From Ixodes scapularis (Eukaryota > Arthropoda > Arachnida > Ixodida > Ixodidae): a DNA stretch of 64,000 nt. A model generated the notes under the pieces. It made no database searches, was not told the origin of the DNA, and was given only the letters and a program-made list of their open reading frames with translations. Location: positions 186,001-250,000 of the forward strand of contig NW_024609930.1 in the NCBI RefSeq assembly GCF_016920785.2. Direction: 5' to 3'. The translations under genes were made by a program, and so were the position numbers. Numbering within the stretch: position 1 is the first letter of the stretch; each line of letters opens with the position of its first letter. Positions 24,591-36,036 of the stretch are shown one piece after another.

Positions 24591-25311
24591 GTAGCGCATG
24601 GATGCGCTAAAGGTTCCGCTCGTTCAACGGACGCAAAGCAGCGGTGCAAAAACGCAGATGATAAAGTCGCATTCACACAGCTAAGTCGCAGCTATCGCGC
24701 GACAATGTTTGCCGAAAAAGCGGTCGGTTTGGAGCAGTCGCTTCGAGGCTGATTTTCTCGACGGATCGCCGAGTAGCCCGGGGGCTGAACCTATCAGGGG
24801 TGCCTCGGAAGTGACGTGGTCGTACCTCGCGTATGTTTACATCCGGCACGTCGAACTTCCCTTGCTTTTGTGGGAGAAGCAGCCTACATGTCCGTTCAGC
24901 GCCTCGGTTCGCGGTAGCGCCCAGGGATACAGCCACAGAGGTCTCTGCGGCGGCTCTGTTCAGCGCTATTGAAGAATACCCATTTATTTATAAACACAGC
25001 ACCTTAAATCGAACGAGCCTCCGAAAAATGACTCAGCCTCCCAGCAAATCCCTGCCACGTTTGCCTTGACAAGTAGAGTTGCCCACATTTTAATATTATC
25101 AAGCGAGCGTCGACCACCGGGCCGGCCAGCTTCCTGCCGCAGAAGAGTGCGGCGATGCCGGAGAGATTACGCGCGAGCGCACAAAGTTCTTTCTGGTGCG
25201 AGCGTCGTCTGCTAGGCTATTCCGTTGACCGCACACAGCACAGCCCGTGCTCCGTCCCAAAAGGAACGCAGGGCGCTAATTGGCATAATTGTTATTCCAG
25301 CGCCCACTACT

Positions 25312-25342
25312 CTTTCTCTATCTCTCTCTCTCTCTGCTTCTC
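25312..25342. repeat. (TC)n microsatellite
   Basis: Imperfect TC/CTCT repeats inside the foldback element. Confidence 0.85.
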
Positions 25343-25361
25343 TTATCTGCTGGAAGAGCAG

Positions 25362-25519
25362 GGGCCCTAAACTCGTGAAACACAAAGTTGGGGCCGAAGT
25401 TGAGGGAGCGCACCAATTGGACAATCACGAGGATGACTTGGCGCTTTTGTCGCCAACATCCAATCGGCACGCTCCGCGAACTTTCGGCTCCAACTTTGTG
25501 TTTCACGAGTTTAGGGCCC
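25362..25519. mobile_element. 158-bp foldback MITE with 30-bp perfect ends
   Basis: GGGCCCTAAACTCGTGAAAC and the following ten bases (25362-25391) are exactly mirrored at 25490-25519, with weaker pairing continuing to about 60 bp per arm. No coding capacity. No target duplication is clear. Confidence 0.8.
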
Positions 25520-26180
25520 AAGATGGTCTGAAGAGCGCGCGCTGGCGCGTTACTCGTCTTGGGTGACATAACCAGTGGAACAATAAATCGCGTTATTGCT
25601 ACGCCTGAGCAGTATCACGCAAGCAAGCGCTGTTCAGATCTTTGCTTAAAAGCAGTTAGCTCTGCCACCAGGTAAGGAGCAGGGCATGTAAAAGGTCGAG
25701 GGAATGACCTAGCAGACGACGCTCGCACCAGAAGGAGCTCTCTGCGCACTCGCCTAATCTCTCCCGTATCGTCGCATCCCTCCGCGGGGGCTGGCCGGCC
25801 GGACGACCGACGCTCGCTTGATAGTATTAAAAAGTTGGGCCCCTGTACGGGTATACTGCGACGCCATAGCTTGAATGTGTGCGTGCCTATGTAGCGATTC
25901 TGCTTTTTTGTATGTTTCTGAACAACCCGGACCAACATAGCGAGGGTTTTCCATACGGGAACGACGACGCATTTGGAGCTGTGAGGCAACACAAAAAAAA
26001 AGTAGCGAAACGCGAACTCGAGCTGTAGCGGGAAGGACGGAATCGTTGGCGGCTCCCGAGATCTTCTGAGAAGTAACTCGCCGGTAGCGATTCGCCGATC
26101 GCCCGCAATGTGAACGTCGGTGGTCGCTTGTCGCATGTCACCACGCGACTCTCGCTAGTCGCAAGTGTGAACGCGCCTTA

Positions 26181-27420
26181 AGACAAGAGACGTAAGAAAG
26201 GCTGCGCCGAAGGGTTTTCGCGTCCTCAGGCTTGCTCCCGCTGCACAGGTGGTAACTTCAGCGTGCCCCCGCGCTTCTAACGCGCTCCTCATCTTTCAAA
26301 AATGCCCGTATCTATGGATTTTGATGACGCTCAACAAGTCCCTAATTGAAACGTAAGTTCATTTTTAAAAAGAATTATAAAGCTAATTAAGAATATTATT
26401 TTAATGATCTGACTTATCGTGACTATCAACCCCCCTCCCTTTCTTTTTTTGTCTCTCAGGCCATATAACTCCCGGCATAAATAGCCTTAGTGTAAACTTT
26501 CACTGCTTTTTTTAAACAAATTGGTTAAAAAAAAGACACGTAGATTAGGGTTTACTGAATCATTCAGTACTTTTCTTTTAACTTTGCGTAGAATTTGCTC
26601 GACATGTATATGATATGCGAGATTGAACTATTAGAATGGTGATCGACAGTTCCAATAGTTAACTGGTGGTTTTACAGAGAGTAGGCCTTTTGCGAGCACA
26701 ACGATCCCTCTATTTTACTGCTGTTGTTTAATGTTATGATTGAACAAATCACTGAAGTTCCTCTAAAAGAAAAAACCAAAAATAAAAAAAACAATCTTCC
26801 CCATTTTTTATTTTATTTTAATTTTTAAAGATCTGTAAAGCGGGAGAAGTTTGGATCCTTTGTACCTCTACAGACGTCCTTTGATTTCTGCGCTCTCGGT
26901 CAGCCTCAGCATGTCATTGTTTTTGGGTCAGTTCTTTCCTTATTGAAATGGGGCATAATTATAGACCAATGTAATTTTTGCACTAAGTATATCGGGGTAA
27001 TTTAGTTAGGTTAGGCTAGGTTAGGTTATGTTAGGTTACACGAATCAGGGTTTTCCGGGTTTTATCAAAATCGGTGAGGAGCGAAAAACCCCGAGTTGCA
27101 GCTTTTTTTGAATAAAACAAAACTGGGCTTCACGTCAAAAAAAAAAAAAAAATTATATTTTTTTTTTCAGTTTTAATTGATCTTGAATACACCAGGGGGC
27201 CAATAAGCTTAGCGGAAGTCTCGCGTCGAGCACCAAGGTTTGATCCCCCCGACTTGCCTTTTCGCGAGCAATTGCGACACATTGCGACATTCGTTACATC
27301 CCAGGAGGGCCATGGGACCACAGAGCCACATTTTGTGACCGTGTGAGTCTTGGATTTCCGACTTATCTCCACGTCTTTCTTGCCCCCGACGACGAAGGGA
27401 GCTGTGGACTCGTCTTAGGC
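26181..27420. other. no supported gene
   Basis: AT-rich sequence with runs of A and T. Near 27160-27260 a GGTTTGATCCC word resembles a tRNA B box, but no acceptor or anticodon stem could be folded. Confidence 0.35.
27006..27038. repeat. short interstitial TTAGG block
   Basis: Six five-base units, four exact TTAGG plus CTAGG and TTATG, then TTA. TTAGG is the usual arthropod telomere repeat. The block is too short and impure to be a telomere. Confidence 0.8.
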
Positions 27421-27801
27421 TTAGCGCCCGGTGTGCTCGCCATTGGCATGGCCGCGCCTACATTGCGGTCTCGCACCTGCTTCCAAAAGCGCCGCAGCAT
27501 GCCGGTTTAAAAGAAGAATATCTAGCAACTGCAACACTACCCCCTAATTCAGCCGTTTCAGCTCCAGTTACCGACTCGCCATCGACGGCAGCCACGACTT
27601 CGCCGCCCGAGCCTCTTGTCATCCGAGCAACTGTTCGACGGAAGAAATCCGAGACCTCATACCAACGCCATGACCCTGTCTCGAAGCTCGCAAAACACCC
27701 GAGTGGATCGAGCGCCGCTACAAGTATCTGCGAAGCAAGCGAGGACGAGGATTCCGACGCTTAAATGGAGCAGTTCGATCACCCTTCCCCTACTTGAAAA
27801 A

Positions 27802-28002
27802 GGCGATTCCCATAATTGCGTGAGTTCGACCCAGTGCGGATGCAACGGCTTGCGACGTCATTTTTTTCATGTGGCTATGGCGACGGGGTTTTCAGCCGCT
27901 TCAAACCGCCCCGTTGCCATAGCAATTCGTGAAGAAGTAAACATTGCAAGCCGTTTCCATCGCACTCGGTCGAACTCACGGAAGTGTGTGAGCCAGCCTT
28001 AA
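27802..28002. mobile_element. foldback MITE inside the LINE
   Basis: Arms pair from GCGTGAGTTCGACCCAGTGC (about 27817) to its near reverse complement (to about 27985), including GCTATGGCGACGGGG against CCCCGTTGCCATAGC at the tip of the stem. The right outer end is AGCCAGCCTTAA. No coding capacity. Confidence 0.65.
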
Positions 28003-28499
28003 CACCGCAAGCCGCCACACCGCTTCGTGTTTCTCACCCCGCTCGTTCTGTCTCAAGTGACACCTAGCCCCGCAGCCTTTATGTCAACGCCCACCAATTG
28101 CCCAGACATGTACAACAAAGACGGCAATATTGACGACTATATCCTAGGCTGGCAAACGGCGTGCTACCACAAGTCGAAATCGCAGCAGTAGCGAAACTTC
28201 CGCAGCACAGCGCTCTCGGACTCGTCTTGATCAGACCACCCATGATTCTGCCACCGACGAAATACCCAAATTTGGAATCGTATCTTGTTAGGTCTACATC
28301 ACTCAGCCTGTGACGCAAAAGACGCGCCGTACTTTAGAATTAGTAAATCCACCAACACCACCTTCGTTACGAAACATAACGCACGCTTACCAGCTTCTCA
28401 CCACGTAAACCCTCACTGCCCATGACAGGGCAGTGGACTTTGTGGCCCACGAAGCCATGACCGGCGGTACTATCCGTGGCGTTGCGCACGGCAACAAGC

Positions 28500-28800
28500 T
28501 ACAAGACAGGTCTGAAACGTTGCTGCGGGCCCTTAGGAGTAACTCACAAATAATAATTAACGCCAGGCCGCTCGGTAAGAACACCTTATCCTTGCTAACG
28601 TTTCAAGGACATCAACTCCCGATAACTATCCTTTAGTACGACTTATTCATCAACGTTACGTCCTATTTTCCCATATTCGTAGTTTGTCGGCGTTGCCACG
28701 GCCTGGGCCACATAAAATATCTCTTCACTCGAGGGCCAAGTTGCTCAGACGGCGGCTGTATTGCCAACAATGGTCACGTCTTTGAACGCACCTATTTCGC
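28500..28800 (+). pseudogene. LINE ORF1 core with zinc knuckle (remnant)
   Basis: The plus strand reads QDRSETLLRALRSNSQIII, NARPLGKNTLSLLTFQGHQL and then CRRCHGLGHIKYLF. The C-x2-C-x4-H part of a CCHC knuckle is at 28685-28711, and the last Cys position is Phe. CCHC knuckles in LINE ORF1 proteins bind element RNA in the ribonucleoprotein particle. The stop after 28634 and others show it is inactive. Confidence 0.65.
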
Positions 28801-29929
28801 TAACTAACGCGCTACTGCGCACCTAGCCACCAACCCCAAGTGACCGGTCAAGCGTAAGGTTGACCAGCAGCTTCAAGGGCGCACTCGAGGGGCACACCGA
28901 ACTACCACCGCAGAACTCGGCACACCTCGTGTAGGCCCCCACGCAGGGAGCAGGGCTCAAAGTGCCACCGACTGCACATAGAAATTCGAAGCAGGCCCCT
29001 AGCTCAAGAGTCCAAAACAGCTGTCGGTGGCAAGCTACCCACCGGTTTTCAGCGCTAAAACTTAACGACCGACTATACGACACCGCACCTTCGAATTGCA
29101 GAAGTCGAATTCACAGGCGCCAAAAACTACCACTACGGCAACATCAGCCCAATTGCTCTACAAGCCGTCAACACGGTTCTACTGACCAACCCGGTGGCGC
29201 TAGGCATCGATCAAAACCCATGACACCAAACCTATCACCAAACCCATGACATATTCGCAGGCCACGATGAACATGCTCAAGATCGGCTATTTCATAGATG
29301 CAGCTCTGAAGCCCAAGCCTGGAGAAAAAAAACGATTCATCTTCGAGGCCAAAAAACAGCATCAGTAACATTTTTTCAACTCAAGGAGCTCGAGGCCAAA
29401 AAATTTGAACTACGCGAAGTATGACTCAAACAAATACTCGAGACGGAAGCTCGGGAATGTGAGCTTTGCAAAGCAGAGCTCATGAGGCGGCTTCACAAAC
29501 ACGCCGAAGTAACTACAACAACCGCAGCCCCCGTGTCTCTTGTACTTACGGACTGTACGGCATCACTCTCTACGCAGGTACTACCGCCACTCCCATTATC
29601 ACACCAAATTGGCGCCCTCAGTTTATAAACCCGTTCACAAGATCCTGCATTGTAACCGTCGTGGCCTTGTGAAACGGAGAAGTGAGATCCTCGCGCGTCC
29701 TTCCGACCCTCAATATGCTTTCGGTGTATCTGCCGAAGGAAACGCATACAGACCCTTGGAAACTCTGAGGCTACGACTGACACCACAACCGCACTATCGA
29801 GCACAAACTCTGAAAGAAATGGAATACAAATCCTCTAAAACCTGAGACTATTATTCGCGCGTAAACCGGCGTCTCCGCCCGATGCAACAAGCCCCACGCC
29901 AAGCTGGACACGGCCGCATGGAGTACCCA

Positions 29930-30325
29930 CAACCAATAACTCACCGCTGTGCGCATCGCTCGCGACGGGACTGAGCGAAGGCTTCTCGTCGTCTCGGCAT
30001 ATTGCCGCCCCTACACTGGCAAGACGACGACCTGCGACTTTTCCTGCCTGAAACTCTTGCGCGAAGCACACCCCTCGCCTAAACGGTCTTCGGAGGAGAT
30101 CTGAAGCCACATTACGAGGTATGGAGCTCCTGCTCCATTACACAGCGCGGGCATGACCGCAGTGCAGCGGTTCAGGCTACCGACCTGGCAATCGTGAATG
30201 ACCTCGACAGGCCAACGCTCTACGGTGCGAGTTCCCCACAACGAGATACCATAATTGAACTCACCCTTGCGTCTCGTCAAAATGCCGGCCTCCTTGCTTG
30301 GACAATTCGCAATGAAGATGCGTGA
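29930..30325 (+). pseudogene. LINE AP-endonuclease segment (remnant)
   Basis: Readable pieces are RDGTERRLLVVSAYCRPYTG (central strands before the catalytic Asp), then, in another frame, TDLAIVNDLDRPTLYGASSP and RDTIIELTLASRQNAG, the C-terminal part of the fold. The final SDH motif is not seen, because sequence carrying a 27-bp palindrome interrupts at 30320. Confidence 0.6.
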
Positions 30326-30390
30326 AGCCAGCAACAGCTGACGCCATTTTACGAACGGCGTCATGGCGTCAGCTGTTGCTGGCTTCACGC
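30320..30390. repeat. perfect 27-bp inverted repeat, 17-nt spacer
   Basis: GCGTGAAGCCAGCAACAGCT and the next seven bases (30320-30346) are exactly mirrored at 30364-30390. Inside, GACGCC and GGCGTC give a second small pairing. The sequence right of it (30391-30690) does not continue the endonuclease, so the palindrome probably marks an insertion or rearrangement boundary. Confidence 0.9.
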
Positions 30391-31204
30391 GGCGGTACTA
30401 TCCGTGCTTCTATTCATTCGATGTTCGTTGCCATGTTGAGGGCGAGGAAAGCAGACGAACTTTATGCTGCGGAAGAACGCTGCGGCGCAGCGATACCAGG
30501 TGCGTTCTAAGGCCCTTCCCCCATGCTTTTCAATGGCGGAAGGCGAGCAAAAAGAGTTAAAAAAAAGGACTTAACGCAGAAGGCTGCATTTCTCCAGCGC
30601 CTCATAATTTGACGAGCCTTAAACGAAAAGCATGTTTTTTTGGCCATCCAGCTTCCTGTTTCTTTATCCGTAACATGGGTCTAAAGTATCAAACTGCCTG
30701 CGAGTGTACACCCACTCCAGATACGCACCTTCTGCCCCTGTGCGACCCGGCGTACTACGGCGGTTACTAAATATCGAAGTGCTAAACGCCAATGTTACGT
30801 CCGCAGAGTCACTCGCCTTAAAGTTGGAGCTGACAAGTATGCCCCTAAGGCTCGAGCGTTGGATCGCACATTCCGAGTTCGTTTACAAGGAGACTCAGCG
30901 GAGTACATACAGTATGAAGCACTTCTAAGCAATGAACGGCAAGCGTGACCAGAATCATACCGTTCCTGTCATAGCGCATCTCTAGAACGAGAACACCGAA
31001 GACATCCTCTATCAGCTCGGGGCATCTTCTCCCAGCCGAACTCCCGCCACCCGACGTATGTTGGCCCAACTACAACCGCATGAATAACTTCTGGTATCCT
31101 GGCAGCCAACCCTTCATCGAATGGGAGCGTGATGCGGTCATTTCTCAACGTCGCCTCCTGAGCGCGGCTGGCCCCAACAGGATCATCGCGCCGATGCTGT
31201 GCAA

Positions 31205-31650
31205 TGCGCCCCGTGTCGCCCGGAAAGCCATAATCCGTTTGTTTAACTCAATCTGACACACAGTTCTGCCCCCTGGTGACTGGAAGACCTCCAGAGTAAC
31301 ATCGATTCAGAAGCCGTTCAAGCTGCCGAGATACTTAAAGAACGTGCGGCCCATATCGCTTACATCCATCATGGCCAAGCTCATGGAGTGTAGGGTCCTC
31401 GCTCGCATGCAGTGGCAGGCAGAACCACTCAAGTTATCTCACCCTACACAAGCGGGTTTTTGCAGAAATTTCTTTTCGTATGACAGCCTCGCAATGATTT
31501 ACTAAGATGTCGCCGACCGTTACGTTAATAGCACACTGCTCACGGTCCTTGTCACGGTGAGCATTCGAACAGCATTTGACTGTGTTCTCCACGTATCAAT
31601 CGTCTCCGCAAAGATTTTGTGCGCCCCTTTCTCAAAGGTTCCCTGAGGGG
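31205..31650 (+). pseudogene. LINE reverse transcriptase N-terminal part (remnant)
   Basis: The plus strand reads GDWKTSRVTSIQKPFKLPRY, KNVRPISLTSIMAKLMECRV and HPTQAGFCRNFFSYDSLAM, the fingers and early palm of a LINE RT. The next catalytic strand is degraded (IRTAFDCVLH, where the aspartate of AFD remains). Stops interrupt it, and the YADD motif is not found before the element ends. Confidence 0.75.
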
Positions 31651-31700
31651 GCTTCTGAGATACCCTAAATATGGCGATTACTCACTCTGCTGGCTCTGAA

Positions 31701-33892
31701 CATTTTAGAAATCTCGCAATCCCTAGAGAGCGAGGATCATTCGCTCGCTATTGACTGAAAGCAGTCCTCGTTTCGGACCACACTCCCATCACCGGAGATG
31801 ACCTCGCTGTGTTTGATTTCCATTGTTTTTCTTAATATTGATATCGGCCGCGCAATGTTATTATTAAAGAATTTGTATGATGCTTAGAGTCCGCAGAAAT
31901 AGTTGTCGCCAAATTTACGTAATCTCGCAAACTTCCTCAGCGCACGTTTAATGACCGCCAGGACGTAATAAAGTCAGGAGATGGCGACCAGGTGGTGGTA
32001 AGTAGGATAAGGTGGGGCAAATAAAAAAAAAAATCAACAGTAAGTTTTATTTTTGCATGAATATTTAAAAAAAATTTAAAAAAATGAATATGGGGATATT
32101 TTTAGATTTATTGACTTTACGCTCCGTAAATAATACTCTATCTCATTTGGCCCCAGCTGTGGGGCAAAATGAGATCAGACTACACGAGAGATTTTCTAGG
32201 CTTATCAAATTTTAAAAAAAAAGAAAACCAGGATAGCATAACGTCAGCCATACTTCTTTGTCGTTGAATGCCAAGTAGTGTCATTCGATCTTAGCCAACG
32301 CCTACGGAAAGTGAATTTCGCCGGCCGAAAGTGAAAAAGGGACTTATTTACCTTTTCTGTTCGATCTAGTTTTCTTGGTAATCTCCGTTTTGCTTCACGG
32401 GTGTGCTTTACGGTTTCTTCCCTCTCCTTCTTTCCTGAAATAATTCAAATCTCTTTATATTTTCTTCTTATTCTCTTTTCTTTCCTTTTAAACTATCACG
32501 TGGCGTCTATTTCTATGGCGTTTTTTTCCTCATCTTTCAAAATACATCAGATGGGAGTCAACACTCTTTTATTTTGCCTGTTCTTTTCTCTTCCTTCATG
32601 TTCTGCACGCTGTTCTACCATGTTGAGCAAGAATATCACATTTGTCGTCGCAATGTGGGGCTCGCCGCTTGTCTGAACCCTGGGGCCGGGTAGAGCAGAG
32701 TCACGATTGACATTGAGAGAATGTCTGATGAGTAGAATACCACCACCGACGGACCCCTGCTCGGATGCCACTCCAAGGCCAAAGGCAAGTTCGGGGGACT
32801 CCTGCTGGAAAAACAGGTGCGTGGGTTGGAGATGTACAGCCTGTTGCACGCGCATGTGGATCTGGGTAATGGCCGGGGTCGTCGAGCTGTCCGCGGGAAA
32901 CCCAGGCTGCGGGACGCCCTGTTCGCCAAGATAGTGGCCCGAGGGACGTCCACTGGCTGCTCTGCTGTGCCATCCCCGTGGAGCACGCTCAAGACTAATG
33001 CCGAGGAAATTAAAAACGCCAAGCAGTCTTCGACAGGAACGAGACCAAGTAGGACAACATAGAGAGAATCACGCGCTTTGTCAAAGTGTTGACTCTAACG
33101 CTGTCTCTTTCTCCCGCCCTGCTCCTGCTGTCCTGTTTGCTGGCATCGGCCAAGATATTAGCCGGAGTAGAGTTAGTCGATGGCGCAAGCTGGAAAACTA
33201 AAAACGATCAGCGCTTTTGATGATGCTCGGCTGGAGAGGGACTCCGGTCGAAAAGCAGGCAGATATTTTGACATTGTTACTTTTTGCCTTAATTTAATAT
33301 CTGTATTTATTTGGGAACGAATATGCCTGCTTCGATGTGCGTTTTCTTTCCTCATCCACGCTAGTCGTGGAGTTAGCTGGAAGGCATTTAAGTTTAACGG
33401 GGCTATTGATGATGACCTGTTGTAGGGAGAGCCGGTGGGAAGGCAGACACATCTTTTGTTATTCTCACTTTTACCTAATTTTTAGATGTCTAGGGACCCT
33501 GTAAATGGCCACACGAACTTAATGGTTCTTGTGATGCTTTGTACCTCACAAAGGAGATTTGGTAGTGCTTCGAAGTGTAACTAATTTGTTATTATTTTTT
33601 GTTTGTTAGCGCAAGCTTTATTTGGCCGTCGGGGCGGTGAATTTTTTGCAGTGTTGATAAAAACTTGTAGAATATTGTGATGTTCCGTGGCAGAGCTGGT
33701 GTATTATGTCTGCAGTCATGAAGAGTGGCTACTGAGTTTCTGGAAGACAAAAAAAAAATAGAAGGTGGAAAAGACGTCGTGATTTCGGACGCCGAACTTC
33801 GGTGACAATGCGGATCGCGCGCCAATGCCAACCGAGGCGCCAAAGCACGGGGCATGAGCGCGTGGCTGGGCGAACAGGACAGTTCAGCCATG
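31701..33892. other. no supported gene
   Basis: 32011-32160 may be a small element with GTGGGGCAAAT-like inverted ends. 32640-33060 is a GC-richer block open in several frames on both strands, without a recognised domain. 33180-33425 has an 81-codon open frame of unknown nature. Confidence 0.3.
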
Positions 33893-34297
33893 CACTCTCA
33901 CGAAAAAAAGGTATATTCTTACACCCCTTGTCCCATATACGACACCCCAAATTTTCATTGCGACGTGCAAGGCGCTGACGTTAAACAGACGGCCTAAACG
34001 TTTACGAGGTGCTTGAGGGTAGTCAGATGTACCTCATTAAACAGCTAAAGTACCTATCAAAGGCTACAGAAAAAAAAGCGATTTTGCAGTAATACCAAGA
34101 AAGCCTCGATTACTTTTTTTGTGCTCAATATTACGTACATTAGCTATTTCAATAAGTTATATTACTCGGCTACCGAGCGGCCCGTGAAAGGTGGGGATGA
34201 CGGTTCGATTTCAGCACACTGTACGTCAAACTTAAGTTTCGGAGTATATTATATAGAGGACAAGGGGTGTAATAATACACCCTTTTTTCTGAGAGTG
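33893..34297. mobile_element. 405-bp TIR element
   Basis: The left end CACTCTCACGAAAAAAAGG and the right end (reverse complement) CACTCTCAGAAAAAAGGG match and continue through TTACACCCCTTGTCC on both sides. The interior has no transposase. Only a 2-bp TG is shared by the flanks. Confidence 0.7.
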
Positions 34298-35039
34298 TGG
34301 CGGCGTAAGCCACCGAACGCGAGGCTTGAGAAATAAACAGTGATCCATCACGACTCATCCCCTTCCTCTGGGAGAGAGGTGAGCGAGAATACCACTAAGA
34401 TTATGAGAAAAAAATATACTATTCAATTTGTATCACTATACATCTGTTTTCTGCGATAACAAAATATATAGTAGAGAATTTGTATATAAGAAAAGAAATG
34501 CGAAAGGGGTTTCAAAGGGATGTCAGCTTGCATCTTCTAAATAATTCATCACACGATCTAGGGGTTACGGTTTCTTTCCCAACTGTAAATTTGTGAAAAG
34601 ACGGTGAGTGTGGAAGCAAGCTGCTGATAGTTAATCATGATATTGGAAACCCGAGACTGTTGTAAGAAAAATAAAACAAAAACTTTGAAGTCGAAAAAAA
34701 AAAAAACTCACAAGAAAGGCTTCTCAAATATTCAGACGTGTTCTCCTGTTCCCTTTTCCTCGACTTGAAAATTCCTTTTTTTCCTTCCGCCATCTTGGGT
34801 TTTCAACATCATGATTAAAACCTGTGTTTGGTTAATTTTACCCCATATGGCCTAGATAAATACATATACAGCGTGCAACGAGTGCGAAATTTACGGGAAA
34901 TAGTCACAGTTTCACTCAGAGATAAATACGGCGCTCATTAACTAAAACTCTGCGGTGTGCAGAGGCCTGAGTTGAGAACAAACCTTCGGTCACACAGTTC
35001 AGAAGATCCTAACTGAAGTCGTGGTACAATACCTGCACT
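34298..35039. other. no supported gene
   Basis: AT-rich sequence up to the hAT copy 2 target site, with nothing recognised. Confidence 0.35.
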
Positions 35040-35590
35040 CAGACTTGTACGTAATCCGTTACAAGTAACGAAATTACTTGTAATCCCTTACATTTATCAG
35101 TAATTTAGTAACGGAATAATTACATATTTTCTGGAGTAATTTTAAAGTAATTCCCTTACATTTTTTACGTAACGAATTTCTTGTAATCCGTTAAATATTT
35201 TTCCAGGACCGACCAACCGCACCCCCCCCCCCCCCCATTTTAAAGAAAGGGTTGTTTTTATTTTGGTAAAGTCGAGCGCAGTGACACTGTCACGCGAATT
35301 GACGAGCGCAAAGGGAGGCTCGGCAGTCTTCAGTTTCGCAAAGCCTTTTTTTGCAACATTAAGCTCCCAATGTATTTTTTTAGACCTTAACAAAAAATTG
35401 AAATAAACATTTCTAAAAAAAAGGGGAAAAGGCAAGTTATATCCGTATATTTTTTTTTTTTTAGTCCCTTTGTTTGTTTTTTTTCGCGATCGGAGACGGG
35501 GAGAGGGGGAGACCAAGTGATTGTGTGCCTCTTGAAGAAGCTCGAGGCGGTAAGGGCACAGACAAGAATTAACAACGTCCTCGGTTATAG

Positions 35591-36036
35591 CCAACCGGCA
35601 ACGGCCAGGCGGCGCCAGTAGGGTGAGAGCGCACGGTTATGTCCTGTCTCGTTGTAACTTGGCAAAGGGTGAACGATAAGCCCCACTTTGCGCGCCGAAG
35701 GCTTCGAAATGCGCGACGTATACGAGCGCAACGCACACATATTGGAGCATGACGCAGCGAAAAGCCTGACACTTCTCCGGAGTTGAGGCGCGCTCCGGTG
35801 ATAGGCAGTCACGTTCCGATTGGTCCGCCAGGGCCGTAGCTTCCGCTCTACTGGCATGTTACGCGATCACGGCTTCCTGGGATACCCAGTATTTCTTGCT
35901 TCAGACACATAGGCTAATCGGCGCCACCAGAGTAAAAGCTCACGCTTGAACAATGCAGCCGCCACTGCCAGGGGTACCCAATATTTCTTGTTTCAATCAC
36001 TAGATGGCGCCAAACCAAACAGCATTGCAGGTTGCC
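35591..36036. mobile_element. 0.44-kb non-autonomous element, copy 2, nested in hAT
   Basis: Comparison with hAT copy 1 gives the empty site: copy 1 reads straight through GTCACTATAACCGAG, whereas here 446 bp interrupt it. TATAG occurs on both sides (35586-35590, 36037-36041), a 5-bp target duplication. The ends CCAACCGGCAACGG and (reverse complement) GGCAACCTGCAATG are imperfect inverted repeats. A diverged full copy lies at 20572-21012. Confidence 0.85.

Larger units (their letters stand above)
24661..26180. mobile_element. putative foldback DNA element with nested MITE
   Basis: The outer ends are related in inverted orientation: AAAGTCGCATTCACAC at the left against AAGGCGCGTTCACAC (reverse complement of the right end). 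Inside, 25082-25223 and 25700-25840 are long inverted arms sharing TATCAAGCGAGCGTCG and TGGTGCGAGCGTCGTCTGC. No transposase domain is recognisable. The right end abuts TTAA. The superfamily is not determined (PIF/Harbinger-like or similar). Confidence 0.5.
27421..31700 (+). mobile_element. decayed plus-strand LINE: CCHC ORF1, endonuclease, RT start
   Basis: Landmarks in order are a Pro/Ser-rich region, an ORF1 core with a zinc knuckle (28500-28800), a charged coiled-coil stretch (LKELEAKKFELREV, about 29380), an AP endonuclease segment (29930-30325), and the first part of an RT domain (31205-31650). All are on the plus strand but broken by many stops and frameshifts. It is interrupted by a foldback element (27802-28002) and by palindrome-flanked sequence after 30320. 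The clade is unresolved and is not that of the 49-64 kb families. Confidence 0.7.

Noticed and set aside
25615..26136. 173-codon minus-strand frame
   Set aside because: Lies across the right arm of the foldback element. The reading follows inverted-repeat sequence and carries no transposase motif.
27180..27260. Possible tRNA-derived SINE or tRNA pseudogene (GGTTTGATCCC B-box-like word)
   Set aside because: No convincing A box, anticodon stem or acceptor pairing.
32011..32176. Small element with GTGGGGCAAAT inverted ends and a 15-bp palindrome at 32141-32176
   Set aside because: The pairing is real but short, two readings of the boundaries are possible and no target duplication is visible.
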